Source: Gelria sp. Kuro-4 (GTDB taxonomy: Bacteria; Bacillota; DTU030; DUMP01). Taken from it: a stretch of DNA of 64,000 bases. Numbering within the stretch: position 1 is the first letter of the stretch; each line of letters starts with the position of its first letter. The position numbers and the translations under genes are program-made. The stretch is from positions 805,001-869,000 of the forward strand of contig NZ_AP024619.1 in NCBI RefSeq assembly GCF_019668485.1. The letters run 5' to 3'. Below the pieces are notes generated by a model. The model searched no databases, had not been told where the DNA came from, and was given only the letters and a program-made list of their open reading frames with translations. Shown here one piece after another: positions 16,104 to 24,891 of this stretch.

Positions 16104-17495
16104 ATGCGCGGAAAAAAATGGCTGGTACTGGCAACGGTCGTAGCTGTCATCTTGGCTACCCTGGCCCTGGAGATGCCCACCCTGGTGCGCGCGGTGGGCA
16201 GCACGGATGAGGGCATGGCGGTGTTCCTCGAGGTGCTGAACCGGGTGCGCGAGTCCTATGTGGAGGAAGTGCCGGCGAATCGGCTCATCGACGGGGCACT
16301 TAGGGGCATGGTGGATTCCTTGGGCGACCCGTACTCCACTTACCTGACGCCCCAGGAGTTTCAGGACTTCCAGGCCGGCACCAACGGCACCTTCGGCGGT
16401 GTAGGCATTGTGATCACCGAGGAAGAAGGCTACATTGTGGTGGTGGCGCCCATTAAGGGCACGCCGGGCGACCGGGCCGGCATCCGCCCGCGCGACCGCA
16501 TCATCCGGGTGGACGGCCGCGACATCCGCGGCGTGGACATGGACACGGCCGGCCAGCTGATGCGGGGTAAAGCGGGCACGGAGGTGGTGCTGGAGATTGA
16601 GCGCGGCGGCAAGACCTTCAGTGTGCCCATCACGCGGGAGATAATCGAGGTCAACCCGGTGGAGAGCAAGCTCCTGCCGGAAGGGTACGGCTATGTGCGG
16701 CTGACGAACTTCAACGAGCACGCCGGCCAGCGCCTGCGCGAGGCTCTGGATCAGCTGAGTAAACAGGGCATGCGGGGGGTCATCCTGGACCTGAGGGGCA
16801 ACCCGGGCGGGCTTCTGGCCCAGGCGCTGGAGGTGGCGCGCGAGTTCGTTCCCGCCGGGCCGGTGGTGTATGTCGAGGAGCGGCAGCAAAAGGAGCGCCG
16901 CGTCTTAAGCTCCGATCTGCCCCGGGAGCGCTGGCCGCTGGTGGTGCTGGTGGACGGCGGCAGCGCCAGCGCGGCCGAGATTGTTGCCGGCGCGGTCCAG
17001 GACAGGAAGGCGGGTGTCCTGGTGGGCGAAAAGACCTTCGGCAAGGCCACGGTGCAGGATGTCTTCCGCCTGGCCAACGGCGGTGCGGTGAAGCTGACCA
17101 TCGGCCATTACCTCACCCCGAACGGGCGCTCCATCAACAAGCAGGGCATCACCCCGGACGTGGTGGTGCCGGCGCCGCACTACGAGGGCCTGGGGCCGCT
17201 CAAGGTCACCCGCCTGCTCCGGCCGGGCAAAGGCGGGCTGGATGTGGCCGAGCTGCAGCGGAGGCTGCAGGCGCTGGGGTACAACATCACCAAAGTGGAC
17301 GGTATTTACGGCCCCGAGACGCAAGAGGCGGTGCGCCACCTGCAGTGGGATGCCGCCCTGCCGGCCAGTGGCGTGCTGGACGACGCCACGCTGGCCGCCC
17401 TCAACCAGCGCCTGAGCGGCGAGGGCGTCAAGGACGTGCAGCTTGAGAAGGCGATCCAGGTTCTGCGTGGGCTCTTGGCCAAGAAAGCCGCGTAG
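16104..17495 (+). CDS. ctpA: Carboxy-terminal processing protease CtpA (S41 family) with peptidoglycan-binding domain
   Basis: A 463-residue membrane-anchored serine protease acting outside the membrane. Order: N-terminal membrane span (residues 5-25), cap helices, PDZ domain (~95-175, GGVGIVITEEEGYIVV), S41 catalytic core with S289 (GGSASAAEI) and K314 (GEKTFGK), 25 residues apart as in known CtpA enzymes, then a C-terminal peptidoglycan-binding domain (LQRRLQALGYNITKVDGIYG). ATG 16104 has GGAG 9 nt upstream; in-frame starts also exist at 16059 and 16089. Bacillus CtpB helps activate sigma-K, so a sporulation or envelope role is possible. The wall-binding domain ties it to peptidoglycan. Confidence 0.92.
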   Translation: MRGKKWLVLATVVAVILATLALEMPTLVRAVGSTDEGMAVFLEVLNRVRESYVEEVPANRLIDGALRGMVDSLGDPYSTYLTPQEFQDFQAGTNGTFGGVGIVITEEEGYIVVVAPIKGTPGDRAGIRPRDRIIRVDGRDIRGVDMDTAGQLMRGKAGTEVVLEIERGGKTFSVPITREIIEVNPVESKLLPEGYGYVRLTNFNEHAGQRLREALDQLSKQGMRGVILDLRGNPGGLLAQALEVAREFVPAGPVVYVEERQQKERRVLSSDLPRERWPLVVLVDGGSASAAEIVAGAVQDRKAGVLVGEKTFGKATVQDVFRLANGGAVKLTIGHYLTPNGRSINKQGITPDVVVPAPHYEGLGPLKVTRLLRPGKGGLDVAELQRRLQALGYNITKVDGIYGPETQEAVRHLQWDAALPASGVLDDATLAALNQRLSGEGVKDVQLEKAIQVLRGLLAKKAA

Positions 17496-17512
17496 AGCGG
17501 GACCGTGGCGTA

Positions 17513-17540
17513 GGGGCGCAACTCACTGCGCCCCATTCTT
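17513..17540 (+). terminator. Rho-independent terminator after ctpA
   Basis: An 8-bp stem GGGGCGCA (17513-17520) / TGCGCCCC (17527-17534) followed by ATTCTT. Confidence 0.65.
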
Positions 17541-17648
17541 GTGCGCCTGCGGGCAGCGGCGGGGGTAGAGCTGCTGGTCATATTTTCCAGTATCCTTGCC
17601 CCCCGGAAAAGACCGCGGCGCTGCGACTTATATCTGCGAGAGGGGAAG

Positions 17649-17702
17649 GCTTCCCGCGCTCGGCCTGGGGGCGCGCGGGCCGAGGAGCGCGGCCGGGGAA
17701 GC
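17649..17702 (+). other. Nested hairpin in the leader of the first SLH gene
   Basis: An inner stem CTCGGCC (17659-17665) / GGCCGAG (17678-17684) sits within an outer stem GCTTCCC (17649-17655) / GGGAAGC (17696-17702). No T-run follows, so it is not a simple terminator. It could stabilise or regulate the mRNA of the abundant surface protein; no known riboswitch class was recognised. Confidence 0.45.
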
Positions 17703-17757
17703 TTCGCTGGGTGGACGGTGCTGAAAAAACCTGCGGAGTGGAAAGGAGGAAGGGTGG

Positions 17758-19641
17758 ATGAAGAAACCATTACGCATACTGACGGTGTTCCTCTTGACGG
17801 CGGTGCTGGTAACCACGGTCCTGCCCCAGGCCGGCCTGGCGGCGCCCAAAGGCCACGGCGGCCCCGGGCAGGCCGCGCAGAAGGCCCCCAAGTTTAAGTT
17901 TAAAGACATCGAGAAAAGCTGGGCGCGCGAGTACATCACCGAGCTGGCGGCGACCGGGCTCGTGCGGGGCGTGAACGCCGATTACTTCGCCCCGGACGAC
18001 GAGGTGGAAAGCGCGCAGGTGCTGGCCCTCCTGGTGCGCGCCCTGGGACTGGAAGAGAAAGCCCTGGGGTACGGCCCTGAGGACCTGCGGGCCGATTACC
18101 TGGCACGGGTGCCGCTGTGGGCGCGCGGCTACGTGCGTGTGGCGGTGGAGCGCGGGCTGGTCACCCCCGAGGAGGTCTCCCGCTGGCAAAGCGGCAAAAA
18201 GGCCACGCGCCTCGACGTGGCCCGGTACGTAGCGCGGCTGTTCGGGGAAGAGGAACTTGCCGGAACCCGGCCGGCAGGGCTCAACTTCACCGATCTGGCC
18301 GGGGTGCCTACGGACCTTCAGCTGTACATCCTCATTGTGGCGCAGCGGGGCATCATGGTGGGCGCGCCCGGCGGTCGCTGGCTGCCCTTTGACTATGTGA
18401 ACCGGGGGCAGATGGCGAAGATCCTCTCCCTGATCCTCAGCCGGCTGTCGCCGGTAACCTCCGGGCCTTGGCGCCAGCAGGTGTACGGGGAACTTGTCCA
18501 GGTGACGACCGGCGATGCCGACGAGGCGGCGACCGTTACCCTTAAGACACAGCAGGGGCAGCTCACTTACACCTTGGCCGCGGAGTGTGCCGTCTATGTG
18601 GACGGCAAAGCTGCTGAGGTGGAGGACCTGGCCCCAGGTCAGCGGGCCTGGCTGGTGCTGACGCGGAGCGCCGGCGGTGACGTCGAGGCGGTTTACGTCC
18701 GCGCCCAAACCCCGGCACCGCAAAAGGTGGCGGCCAAGGGTACCATCAGCGGCCTGACGCTGGGCCTGGATGCTTCCCTTACCGTACGGGCCGCCGGCGG
18801 TGAGGAGACCACCTTTGCCGTGGAAGATGACACCGTGATCACCCTGGCCAGGCACGACGTGTTCCTGAGCGACCTGGAGCTGGGGCAAAAGGTCGAGGTG
18901 CAGGGCTACCGTACGGGCGACCGCCTGGTGGCGACGGAGATCGCCGCCGAGCCGGAGCAGCAGGAGGTGGCCGGGCGCGTGACGGCCATCGTGACGAATG
19001 GGCGGACGGCCCTTTCCCTGGTGGATAAGAAGGGGACGCGCTACACCTTCCGCGTCACCGACCGAACCCGCATTCGCCTGAACAGCGGGCCGGCGGTGCT
19101 GGAGGACCTGAGGCCGGGCGACGAGGTGCGCGTCCAGGCGGCGGCGGGTGAGGCGCTGCGCGTTGAGGCGACCCGCCCCGAGCCGGAGGAGAAGGACATC
19201 GCCGGGACCATTGTCACGCTGGTTTTGGGCGACAATCCCTCGCTGAGCGTGAAGACGCGGAGCGGGCAGGTTTATACCTACCGGGTAACGGACGACACGC
19301 GCATCAGCCTGGATGGTAGGGCAGCGACCCTGGATGCGCTGCGCACCGGGTGGCAGGCCGAGCTGACCGTTAAAGGTGACACGGCCCTCAGCATCGCTGC
19401 CGTGACGCCGGAACCGGCGGAAACGGAGCTCACGGGGACCTTGGTGCAGCTGAAGTTCGGCAGTGCCGGCTCGCTGGCGGTGGAAGATGAAAACGGCCGG
19501 CGCTCGGAGTACCGGGTGGCCAACAACGTGCGCGTGCGCCTCGACGGGAAGGAAGGGACCCTCTGGCAGCTCGCGATCGGGATGCAGGTGAAGCTCCACA
19601 TCCGGGCCGGCGCGGTGTACGAGATAGAAGCAGAGAATTAA
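17758..19641 (+). CDS. SLH-domain surface protein with repeated beta-rich domains
   Basis: A 627-residue secreted protein. Signal peptide (residues 1-29, ending AGLAA), then three SLH-type modules (FKDIEKSWAREYITELAATGLV..., YVRVAVERGLV..., FTDLAGVPTDLQLYILIVAQRGI) that bind wall polymers, then about five related ~80-residue modules (for example GTISGLTLGLDASLTVRAAG, GRVTAIVTNGRTALSLVDKK, GTIVTLVLGDNPSLSVKTRS) resembling DUF5666-like beta domains. GGAGGAAGG precedes the ATG. It is probably an S-layer or wall-attached protein. It is followed by a terminator and a second SLH gene. A ligand for the repeat modules cannot be inferred. Confidence 0.88.
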   Translation: MKKPLRILTVFLLTAVLVTTVLPQAGLAAPKGHGGPGQAAQKAPKFKFKDIEKSWAREYITELAATGLVRGVNADYFAPDDEVESAQVLALLVRALGLEEKALGYGPEDLRADYLARVPLWARGYVRVAVERGLVTPEEVSRWQSGKKATRLDVARYVARLFGEEELAGTRPAGLNFTDLAGVPTDLQLYILIVAQRGIMVGAPGGRWLPFDYVNRGQMAKILSLILSRLSPVTSGPWRQQVYGELVQVTTGDADEAATVTLKTQQGQLTYTLAAECAVYVDGKAAEVEDLAPGQRAWLVLTRSAGGDVEAVYVRAQTPAPQKVAAKGTISGLTLGLDASLTVRAAGGEETTFAVEDDTVITLARHDVFLSDLELGQKVEVQGYRTGDRLVATEIAAEPEQQEVAGRVTAIVTNGRTALSLVDKKGTRYTFRVTDRTRIRLNSGPAVLEDLRPGDEVRVQAAAGEALRVEATRPEPEEKDIAGTIVTLVLGDNPSLSVKTRSGQVYTYRVTDDTRISLDGRAATLDALRTGWQAELTVKGDTALSIAAVTPEPAETELTGTLVQLKFGSAGSLAVEDENGRRSEYRVANNVRVRLDGKEGTLWQLAIGMQVKLHIRAGAVYEIEAEN

Positions 19642-19659
19642 AGAAGGAAAAAGGCGAAC

Positions 19660-19688
19660 GGCGCCGGGTAACACCGGCGCCTTTTCTC
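19660..19688 (+). terminator. Rho-independent terminator after first SLH gene
   Basis: An 8-bp perfect stem GGCGCCGG (19660-19667) / CCGGCGCC (19674-19681) followed by TTTTCTC. Confidence 0.88.
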
Positions 19689-19701
19689 GGCGGCCGCGCG
19701 G

Positions 19702-19740
19702 GAGGATTTTCATCTTTTGCCAACGAATACATATGGCAAA
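19702..19740 (+). promoter_or_regulatory. Two-box promoter-like element and inverted repeat upstream of the large SLH gene
   Basis: GAGG (19702-19705), 18 nt, CGAATACATA (19724-19733), the same 10-mer as before sigI and ctpA. It is framed by a perfect inverted repeat TTTGCCA (19716-19722) / TGGCAAA (19734-19740), which would place a regulator dimer directly over the putative -10 region. Confidence 0.5.
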
Positions 19741-19765
19741 CAGGTGAATGCTGAGGAGGATGCTT

Positions 19766-22700
19766 ATGGCGAAGGGGTCCAGGCAGAACATGGCACTGCT
19801 CCTGGCGGCTCTGCTGGTTCTGGCTGGCGGGGTGCCCATGCGCGCTGCCGGCACGTTCAGCGACCTTAAAGGCCACTGGGTGGAGCCGAAGGTCGAGGAC
19901 CTGGTGGCGGCGGGCGTGCTCAGCCCGGGCGACAGATTCCGGCCGCGGGATCCGGTGACACGGGCCGACTTCGTTAAAATGCTGGTGCTGGCGGCCGGGC
20001 TGCCGCAGGTGGTGACCGTTCCTGCCACCTTCAGCGATGTCCGCCAAAGCACCTGGTTTTACAACTACGTGGAGACGGCGGCCCACTACGGCATTGTCAA
20101 GGGGGACGAGGCGGGGCGCTTTCGCCCCTTCGAAGGGTTGACCCGCGAAGAGATGGCCAGCATGGTCATGCGCGCCCTGGGCGACACCACCTCCGCCAGT
20201 GCGGCCTTCCTCACCCGTTTTAAGGACGGCGACCGCGTCTCCAGCTGGGCGAAGGACGATGTGGCCCGGGCCGTAGCGCGGGGCATCCTGGCCGGCACCG
20301 ACCAGGGCTTCCTCTTTCCCTCGCAGGCGGCCACGCGCGACCAGGCTGCGGCGGTGGCCTGGCAGGTGTGGCAAAAACGCGGCCGGGTGACACCGCCGTC
20401 CGCCGGAGGCACACCCGGCGCCTTGACGGCAGAGGTTACCGTACTGGCGGCCGACCGCGTGCGCGTCAGCTTCAGTTCCCCGGTGGACCGGGCCAGCGCG
20501 GCTACGGCGGCGCGCTACAGCATTGTCCCGGCCACGGGCCTGCAGGTGGGGGTACCCGTGACGGCAGTGCAGGTGGCTGCGGACGCAAAGAGCGTGGAGC
20601 TTACCACCGGCGTCCTCACGACCGGGACGCGCTACCTGCTCACCGTGCGCGACGTGGCTGCAGCGGGCGGGGCCGCGCACACGCTTTCGCTTTCCTTCAG
20701 CGCGCCGGACTTCAGCTCCCTGCCGCCGGCCGGGCCGGGGACGCAAGGCGGGGTGACGGTGCTCGGGCCGACGCGCCTTAAGGTGGCCTTCGCCAGCGAC
20801 CTGGACCCGGCCTCGCTCGCGGCCGGTGTGGAGGGGAACTTCACCCTAGTGCTGGCCGGGACGGCCTTCAGCCCCGGTGTGGTCAGCGAGGCGCAGCTTG
20901 TCTCGTCCCGTGAGGTGCTGCTTACTGTGCCGGCGCTGGCGGCCGGCAAGGAGTATACCTTGAGCGTTTACAATGTCCGGGACAGGTACGGCCAGAAGCT
21001 TTCTTCCAGCCCGCTCAGCTTCACCTTCAGCGTGCAGGCGGACACGCAGCCCCCGGCGCTGGCGGGTGTAAACTCCACCGGGCCGTCCACGCTCGAGGTT
21101 GCCTTTACGGAGGATGTAGATCCGGCGGTGGCCGGAAGTACGACGGCCTACCGGTTGCGCGAGAACGGCCTGGCGCCGCAGGCGGCCGTGGTGAGCGGCC
21201 GCACGGTGAACCTGGTTTTTCCCGCGCCGCTCACTGCGGGTGCCGCCTACACCCTGGAGGTGGCAGAAACGGCGGACCTGTGGGGTAACCGCATGGGGCC
21301 GCAGTCGCGCGTTTTCAGCGTGCAGCCGGACGGCGTTGCACCCCGGGTGGTGGCGGCGCAGGCCGCCTCGTCCACGGCGGTGGAGGTGCAGTTCAGCGAG
21401 CCCCTCAGCGCCGTGGGGAGTTATACCCTGGAACGCGACGGGCGCGGGGTGGACATTGCGCGGGCCGAGCAGGTGGCGCCCGGGCGGGTGCGCCTGAGCG
21501 CCTACCTGGGGCGAAGCGGTCGCTACCGGCTCCAGGCGGAAGGGGCGGTCGACCTGGCTGGAAACCGCGCTGCCGCCCAGGTGATTTACTTTACCTACGA
21601 CGGCACCGAGGCAGGGGGCGACGCCTTCCCGCCTGTGGTGACGGCGGTTAAGACCGCCCTGGGAAGCAGCGACGAGCTCGAGGTTACCTTCAGCCGGCCG
21701 GTGCGCGCCGCCAGCGCGGAAAAGGCGCGCAACTACCAGCTTACCCTGGCGGATGACTTGAGCACGGCCATTGACGTGGACGATGTCACCCTGGCGGATG
21801 ACGAAAAGACGGTGCGCGTCACCCTCGACGAGCCGCTCACGGCGGGCGTATCGTACCGCTACTTCATCTCCGGGGTGGAGGGAACCGATGGCCGAGAGAT
21901 GATTCCGGCCGCCGGGTACTTGGTGGCCGGGAGCGGCAGCGGCTTTGTTACCCGGGTGGCGGCGCTGGATGCGCGGCGCCTGGAGGTGACCTTCGGCCAG
22001 GACGTGCAGGGGCAGTATGCCGCCAGCAACTACGGCCTGGTGGAACAGGCGTCCGGCCGGCTGATCCCCATACTGGGGGTGGAGAGCGGCGGCGAGGCGC
22101 GGCGGGTGGTGCTCAAGCTCGGCCAGGACCTGGAGGAAGATGAAGACTACACCTTCAGCGCCGGCAACACCATTGCCGACGCCGGCGGGCGCCTCCTCCC
22201 CACGTTTACCGCCGGCTTCCGCGCCCGCTTCGACGCGGCGGCGCGGCTGCGCCTCCGGGACGTGGAGCCGGTGGACAGCCGCAGCTTCCGGCTCACCTTC
22301 AGCAAGCCGGTGGCGGAGGTGAAGGTGGATCTGACGGGCTATAACCTGGATTACGAGTACTACGGGGCGGTGGTCTTGGTACGGGCCAACAAGAGTTTCC
22401 GAAGCGGTGACGCCTACCGCCTCGAGGTGTGGGCGCGGGACCGGGACAACCCGCCTCAGGTGCTGGATTGGGAGCGCGCGACGCTGGAGTTTGGTGAAAT
22501 GAGCGGGCGCACGGAACTGGTGGACGTGGTGGCCGCTACCAGCCAGCGGGTGAAGGTGGAGTTCAGCGGGCCGCTCGATGCCGACACCGCCTCCGACCCC
22601 GACAACTATTACCTGCGCGTGGAGTCGGCCCAGGGGCCCCTTTTCCAGCCTGTGCGGGCGGAGTACGACCCGGCGCACTACCTGGTCTGGCTGTACCTGC

Positions 22701-23107
22701 CGGCGGCGTCCTCGCTGGGCGAGGGCCGCTACTACCTCACGCTTGACGGTGTGGAAGACGCACTGGGCAACCGGTTCGACCCGGACGACGCCTACCGCTT
22801 CTACGGAGTCGATACCGTTCCCCCGGTGGTGCTGCTGCCGTACCTTCCGAATCAGGAGGGGCAGCCGGTGGTACTCCGGACGGCGGGCGGCACGGTCACC
22901 TTGGAGGGAACCCCGGGAGCGGTGGAGGCGGAAGCCTACCTGCGCCTCTACGTGGACGACAAGCTGGTGAAGGTGGCGCAGGCGGAAAAGGACGGCAGCT
23001 TCCCCGCCCTTGACCTGGGGCCGCTCCGGGGGCGCCATACCCTGCGCCTGGTGGTGACTGACGCGGCGGGCAACAGCGGTGAGCGCAGCCAGGCCTATGA
23101 CCTGTAG
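19766..23107 (+). CDS. Large SLH-domain protein with tandem Ig-like (Big_5-type) repeats
   Basis: A 1113-residue secreted surface protein. Signal peptide (~1-29), three SLH modules (~30-215: FSDLKGHWVEPKVEDLVAAG, FSDVRQSTWFYNYVETAAHYG, FKDGDRVSSWAKDDVARAVARG), then about nine Ig-like modules in which VxVxFSxPVDxxSA strands alternate with LTxGxxYxLTV strands, as in Big_5 domains of S-layer proteins. ATG 19766 lies 6 nt after AGGAGG; upstream ATGs at 19748 and 19760 overlap that site. By size and domain order it is a good candidate for the main S-layer protein. It ends without a clear terminator. Confidence 0.9.
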   Translation: MAKGSRQNMALLLAALLVLAGGVPMRAAGTFSDLKGHWVEPKVEDLVAAGVLSPGDRFRPRDPVTRADFVKMLVLAAGLPQVVTVPATFSDVRQSTWFYNYVETAAHYGIVKGDEAGRFRPFEGLTREEMASMVMRALGDTTSASAAFLTRFKDGDRVSSWAKDDVARAVARGILAGTDQGFLFPSQAATRDQAAAVAWQVWQKRGRVTPPSAGGTPGALTAEVTVLAADRVRVSFSSPVDRASAATAARYSIVPATGLQVGVPVTAVQVAADAKSVELTTGVLTTGTRYLLTVRDVAAAGGAAHTLSLSFSAPDFSSLPPAGPGTQGGVTVLGPTRLKVAFASDLDPASLAAGVEGNFTLVLAGTAFSPGVVSEAQLVSSREVLLTVPALAAGKEYTLSVYNVRDRYGQKLSSSPLSFTFSVQADTQPPALAGVNSTGPSTLEVAFTEDVDPAVAGSTTAYRLRENGLAPQAAVVSGRTVNLVFPAPLTAGAAYTLEVAETADLWGNRMGPQSRVFSVQPDGVAPRVVAAQAASSTAVEVQFSEPLSAVGSYTLERDGRGVDIARAEQVAPGRVRLSAYLGRSGRYRLQAEGAVDLAGNRAAAQVIYFTYDGTEAGGDAFPPVVTAVKTALGSSDELEVTFSRPVRAASAEKARNYQLTLADDLSTAIDVDDVTLADDEKTVRVTLDEPLTAGVSYRYFISGVEGTDGREMIPAAGYLVAGSGSGFVTRVAALDARRLEVTFGQDVQGQYAASNYGLVEQASGRLIPILGVESGGEARRVVLKLGQDLEEDEDYTFSAGNTIADAGGRLLPTFTAGFRARFDAAARLRLRDVEPVDSRSFRLTFSKPVAEVKVDLTGYNLDYEYYGAVVLVRANKSFRSGDAYRLEVWARDRDNPPQVLDWERATLEFGEMSGRTELVDVVAATSQRVKVEFSGPLDADTASDPDNYYLRVESAQGPLFQPVRAEYDPAHYLVWLYLPAASSLGEGRYYLTLDGVEDALGNRFDPDDAYRFYGVDTVPPVVLLPYLPNQEGQPVVLRTAGGTVTLEGTPGAVEAEAYLRLYVDDKLVKVAQAEKDGSFPALDLGPLRGRHTLRLVVTDAAGNSGERSQAYDL

Positions 23108-23219
23108 AGAAAAGAAGACTTGTTCTAAAATAAAAAAGGGTTTTAGCCGCCGGTGGAGAAATTAAACTGAGAGCTTAGTGAGCGGAGAGGAGGAATGGGG
23201 GCGAAGGAGGGGGGGCTCA

Positions 23220-23600
23220 ATGCCGACACTCCTTGTGGTCGATGACCAACCGGGCATATGCCGTCTGTTCCTCGAGCTTTTCCACGACCAGGGTCTGCGG
23301 GTTATCACCGCCGGCAGCGGTGATGAGGCCCTGGTGCGGCTGAAAGCTGAATGCCCGGACGTGCTGCTGCTGGACTTGAAACTGCCGGGAGAAGATGGTA
23401 CCTTCGTGCTCCAGCAGGCGCGAAGAATGCATCCGCACCTGCCGGTGATCCTAATGACCGGTTACCGCGAAGCCGAATTCCCCAACGAGGCCACGCGCGA
23501 GGCCGGCGTGGTGGCGGTGCTGCGCAAGCCCTTTGACATCTTCGAAGCCCGCCGCCTGGTGCTGGATTGTTGCCTGGCCCCGCTGGCGAAGGAAGCCTAG
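23220..23600 (+). CDS. spo0F: Sporulation phosphorelay response regulator Spo0F-like
   Basis: A 126-residue stand-alone receiver domain with no output domain. The acidic pair (VVDDQPGI), phosphoacceptor Asp (LLLDLKLPGEDG) and Lys (LRKPFDI) are intact; VDDQxGI and KPFDI are characteristic of Spo0F. ATG 23220 lies 6 nt after GGAGGGGGGG; the earlier GTG has no site. The following aldolase, transaldolase and glpX genes reproduce the Bacillus spo0F neighbourhood, which supports the name. Clostridia often lack the full phosphorelay, so its partner kinases and acceptor need not match Bacillus. Confidence 0.78.
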   Translation: MPTLLVVDDQPGICRLFLELFHDQGLRVITAGSGDEALVRLKAECPDVLLLDLKLPGEDGTFVLQQARRMHPHLPVILMTGYREAEFPNEATREAGVVAVLRKPFDIFEARRLVLDCCLAPLAKEA

Positions 23601-23680
23601 CGGGCGCAGCTCTCAACCTCCGGCCTGTGGTTGCGGCCGTAGCGAAGCGATGCCACGAAAGCAAGAGCAGCGCAGAAAAG

Positions 23681-23706
23681 ACCGCCGGCTTGGACCGGCG
23701 GTTTAC
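23681..23706 (+). terminator. Hairpin between spo0F and lysO, weak terminator
   Basis: An 8-bp stem ACCGCCGG (23681-23688) / CCGGCGGT (23695-23702) followed only by TTAC, so termination would be partial. The rest of the 186-nt gap shows no recognised riboswitch. Confidence 0.45.
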
Positions 23707-23785
23707 TTGTGGCGCACCCGGGCAGGAAAACGGCTGCCGGTCCAGAATTACATCCTTTTGAAGGACACCGGCGGGAGGGAGCGGT

Positions 23786-24745
23786 TTGCTTAACGTAATT
23801 GGTGCCCTGGGGGTGGGTTTTGTGCTGGGCCGGCGCGGCTGGCTGGGTAAGGCCGCTGCCTGGGCGGGGCCGGCCGGCACGGCCGGCGTGGCGCTCCTCT
23901 TGTTTCTCATGGGGGCGAAGATCGGGAGCGACGCCGAGCTTAGGCAGGGCCTCGCCACCCTGGGCCTGGAGGCCGCGGTTTACGCCGTGGCGGCGGTGGC
24001 CGGCAGCCTGGCGGCGGTGAAGGTCTTGGAGCGTGCCTTGCTGGTGTTTCCGGCGGCCAGGGGGGAGCGCGCACCCACCCGGGCCGGCGGCCGAGTTGTT
24101 CCCGCCGACCCTCTCCCGCCGGTTCCGGAAGGGGAAAAACGGGACAAAGGAATGATTTGCCTGGTCACCGCGACCCTGGCCCTGGGGCTGGCCGGGGGGT
24201 ACCTGGGCCTCATGCCGGCGGGCTATGCGCGGCAGGCGGACGCGCTCATTGCGGGGGCGCTCGCCCTCTTGGTTTTTGCCGTGGGGGTGGACCTGGGACA
24301 GAAGCAGGATACCCTGCAGGAGTTTGCCACCCTGGGCCTGCGGGCGCTCCTGGTGCCGGCCGGGGTGGCGGTGGGCAGCATGGTGGGGACCATGCTGGCC
24401 GGCCTTCTCCTGGGACTTAAATGGAACGAGGGGGCGGCCATCGGAGCGGGCTTTGGCTGGTACAGCCTCTCCGGCGTGCTCATCAGCCAGCTCCACTCGG
24501 TGCGCCTGGGAACGTTGGCCTTTCTCAGCAACGTGCTGCGCGAGTCGCTTTCCATTGTCATCCTGCCCTGGGTGTACCGGTACTTAGGGACGCTGGCCGC
24601 CGTGGCGCCCGGCGGCGCCACCACCATGGACGTCACCCTGCCGGTGATCGTCAAGGTCGCCGGGGAAGAAGCCGGCCTGGTGGCTTTTGCCAGCGGCTTC
24701 ATCTTAACCCTCCTGGCCCCCATACTCGTCCCGCTCCTGGTCTAA
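23786..24745 (+). CDS. lysO: LysO-family (DUF340) lysine exporter-like membrane protein
   Basis: A 319-residue membrane protein with about eight to nine spans in two halves. The C-terminal half has the family hallmark GAGFGWYSLSGVLI and SNVLRESLSIVILPW, as in E. coli LysO (YbjE), which exports lysine and thialysine. TTG start at 23786 lies 5 nt after GGGAGGGA. It interrupts the spo0F-fba pair conserved in Bacillus. Its TAA stop lies exactly at the edge of a copy of the dispersed repeat (24746). Length is slightly above the family norm because of a polar loop around residue 95-115. Confidence 0.83.
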   Translation: MLNVIGALGVGFVLGRRGWLGKAAAWAGPAGTAGVALLLFLMGAKIGSDAELRQGLATLGLEAAVYAVAAVAGSLAAVKVLERALLVFPAARGERAPTRAGGRVVPADPLPPVPEGEKRDKGMICLVTATLALGLAGGYLGLMPAGYARQADALIAGALALLVFAVGVDLGQKQDTLQEFATLGLRALLVPAGVAVGSMVGTMLAGLLLGLKWNEGAAIGAGFGWYSLSGVLISQLHSVRLGTLAFLSNVLRESLSIVILPWVYRYLGTLAAVAPGGATTMDVTLPVIVKVAGEEAGLVAFASGFILTLLAPILVPLLV

Positions 24746-24794
24746 CCCGGGGTCAGGTATCAACTTTCCACTGTTTCTCTCAGATCTGCGAAAA
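24746..24794 (+). repeat. Dispersed repeat, copy A (solo arm)
   Basis: About 49 bp starting CCCGGGGTCAGGTATCAACT. It matches the left arm of the element at 28640 (about 43 of 49 positions) and is nearly identical to its inverted right arm (28821-28865). It begins at the base after the lysO stop codon. Confidence 0.88.
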
Positions 24795-24891
24795 CGACGG
24801 TACCCAGGAAGCAGCTTCCCGGCGGCGCATGGAGAGGCGGGCCGCGAAGCATGCTGTGAATAAGCGGTTGAGGAAAGGATGGAGGATGAGG

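Noticed and set aside
17770-23038. Very long minus-strand open frames opposite the two SLH genes (over 700 codons each)
   Set aside because: High GC makes antisense stops rare. The plus strand has signal peptides, SLH motifs and ribosome binding sites; the minus frames encode Arg/His/Gly-rich sequence with no domain.
23601-23785. Lysine riboswitch before the lysO-like gene
   Set aside because: The length is right but none of the conserved lysine-aptamer segments could be found; only a simple hairpin is visible.
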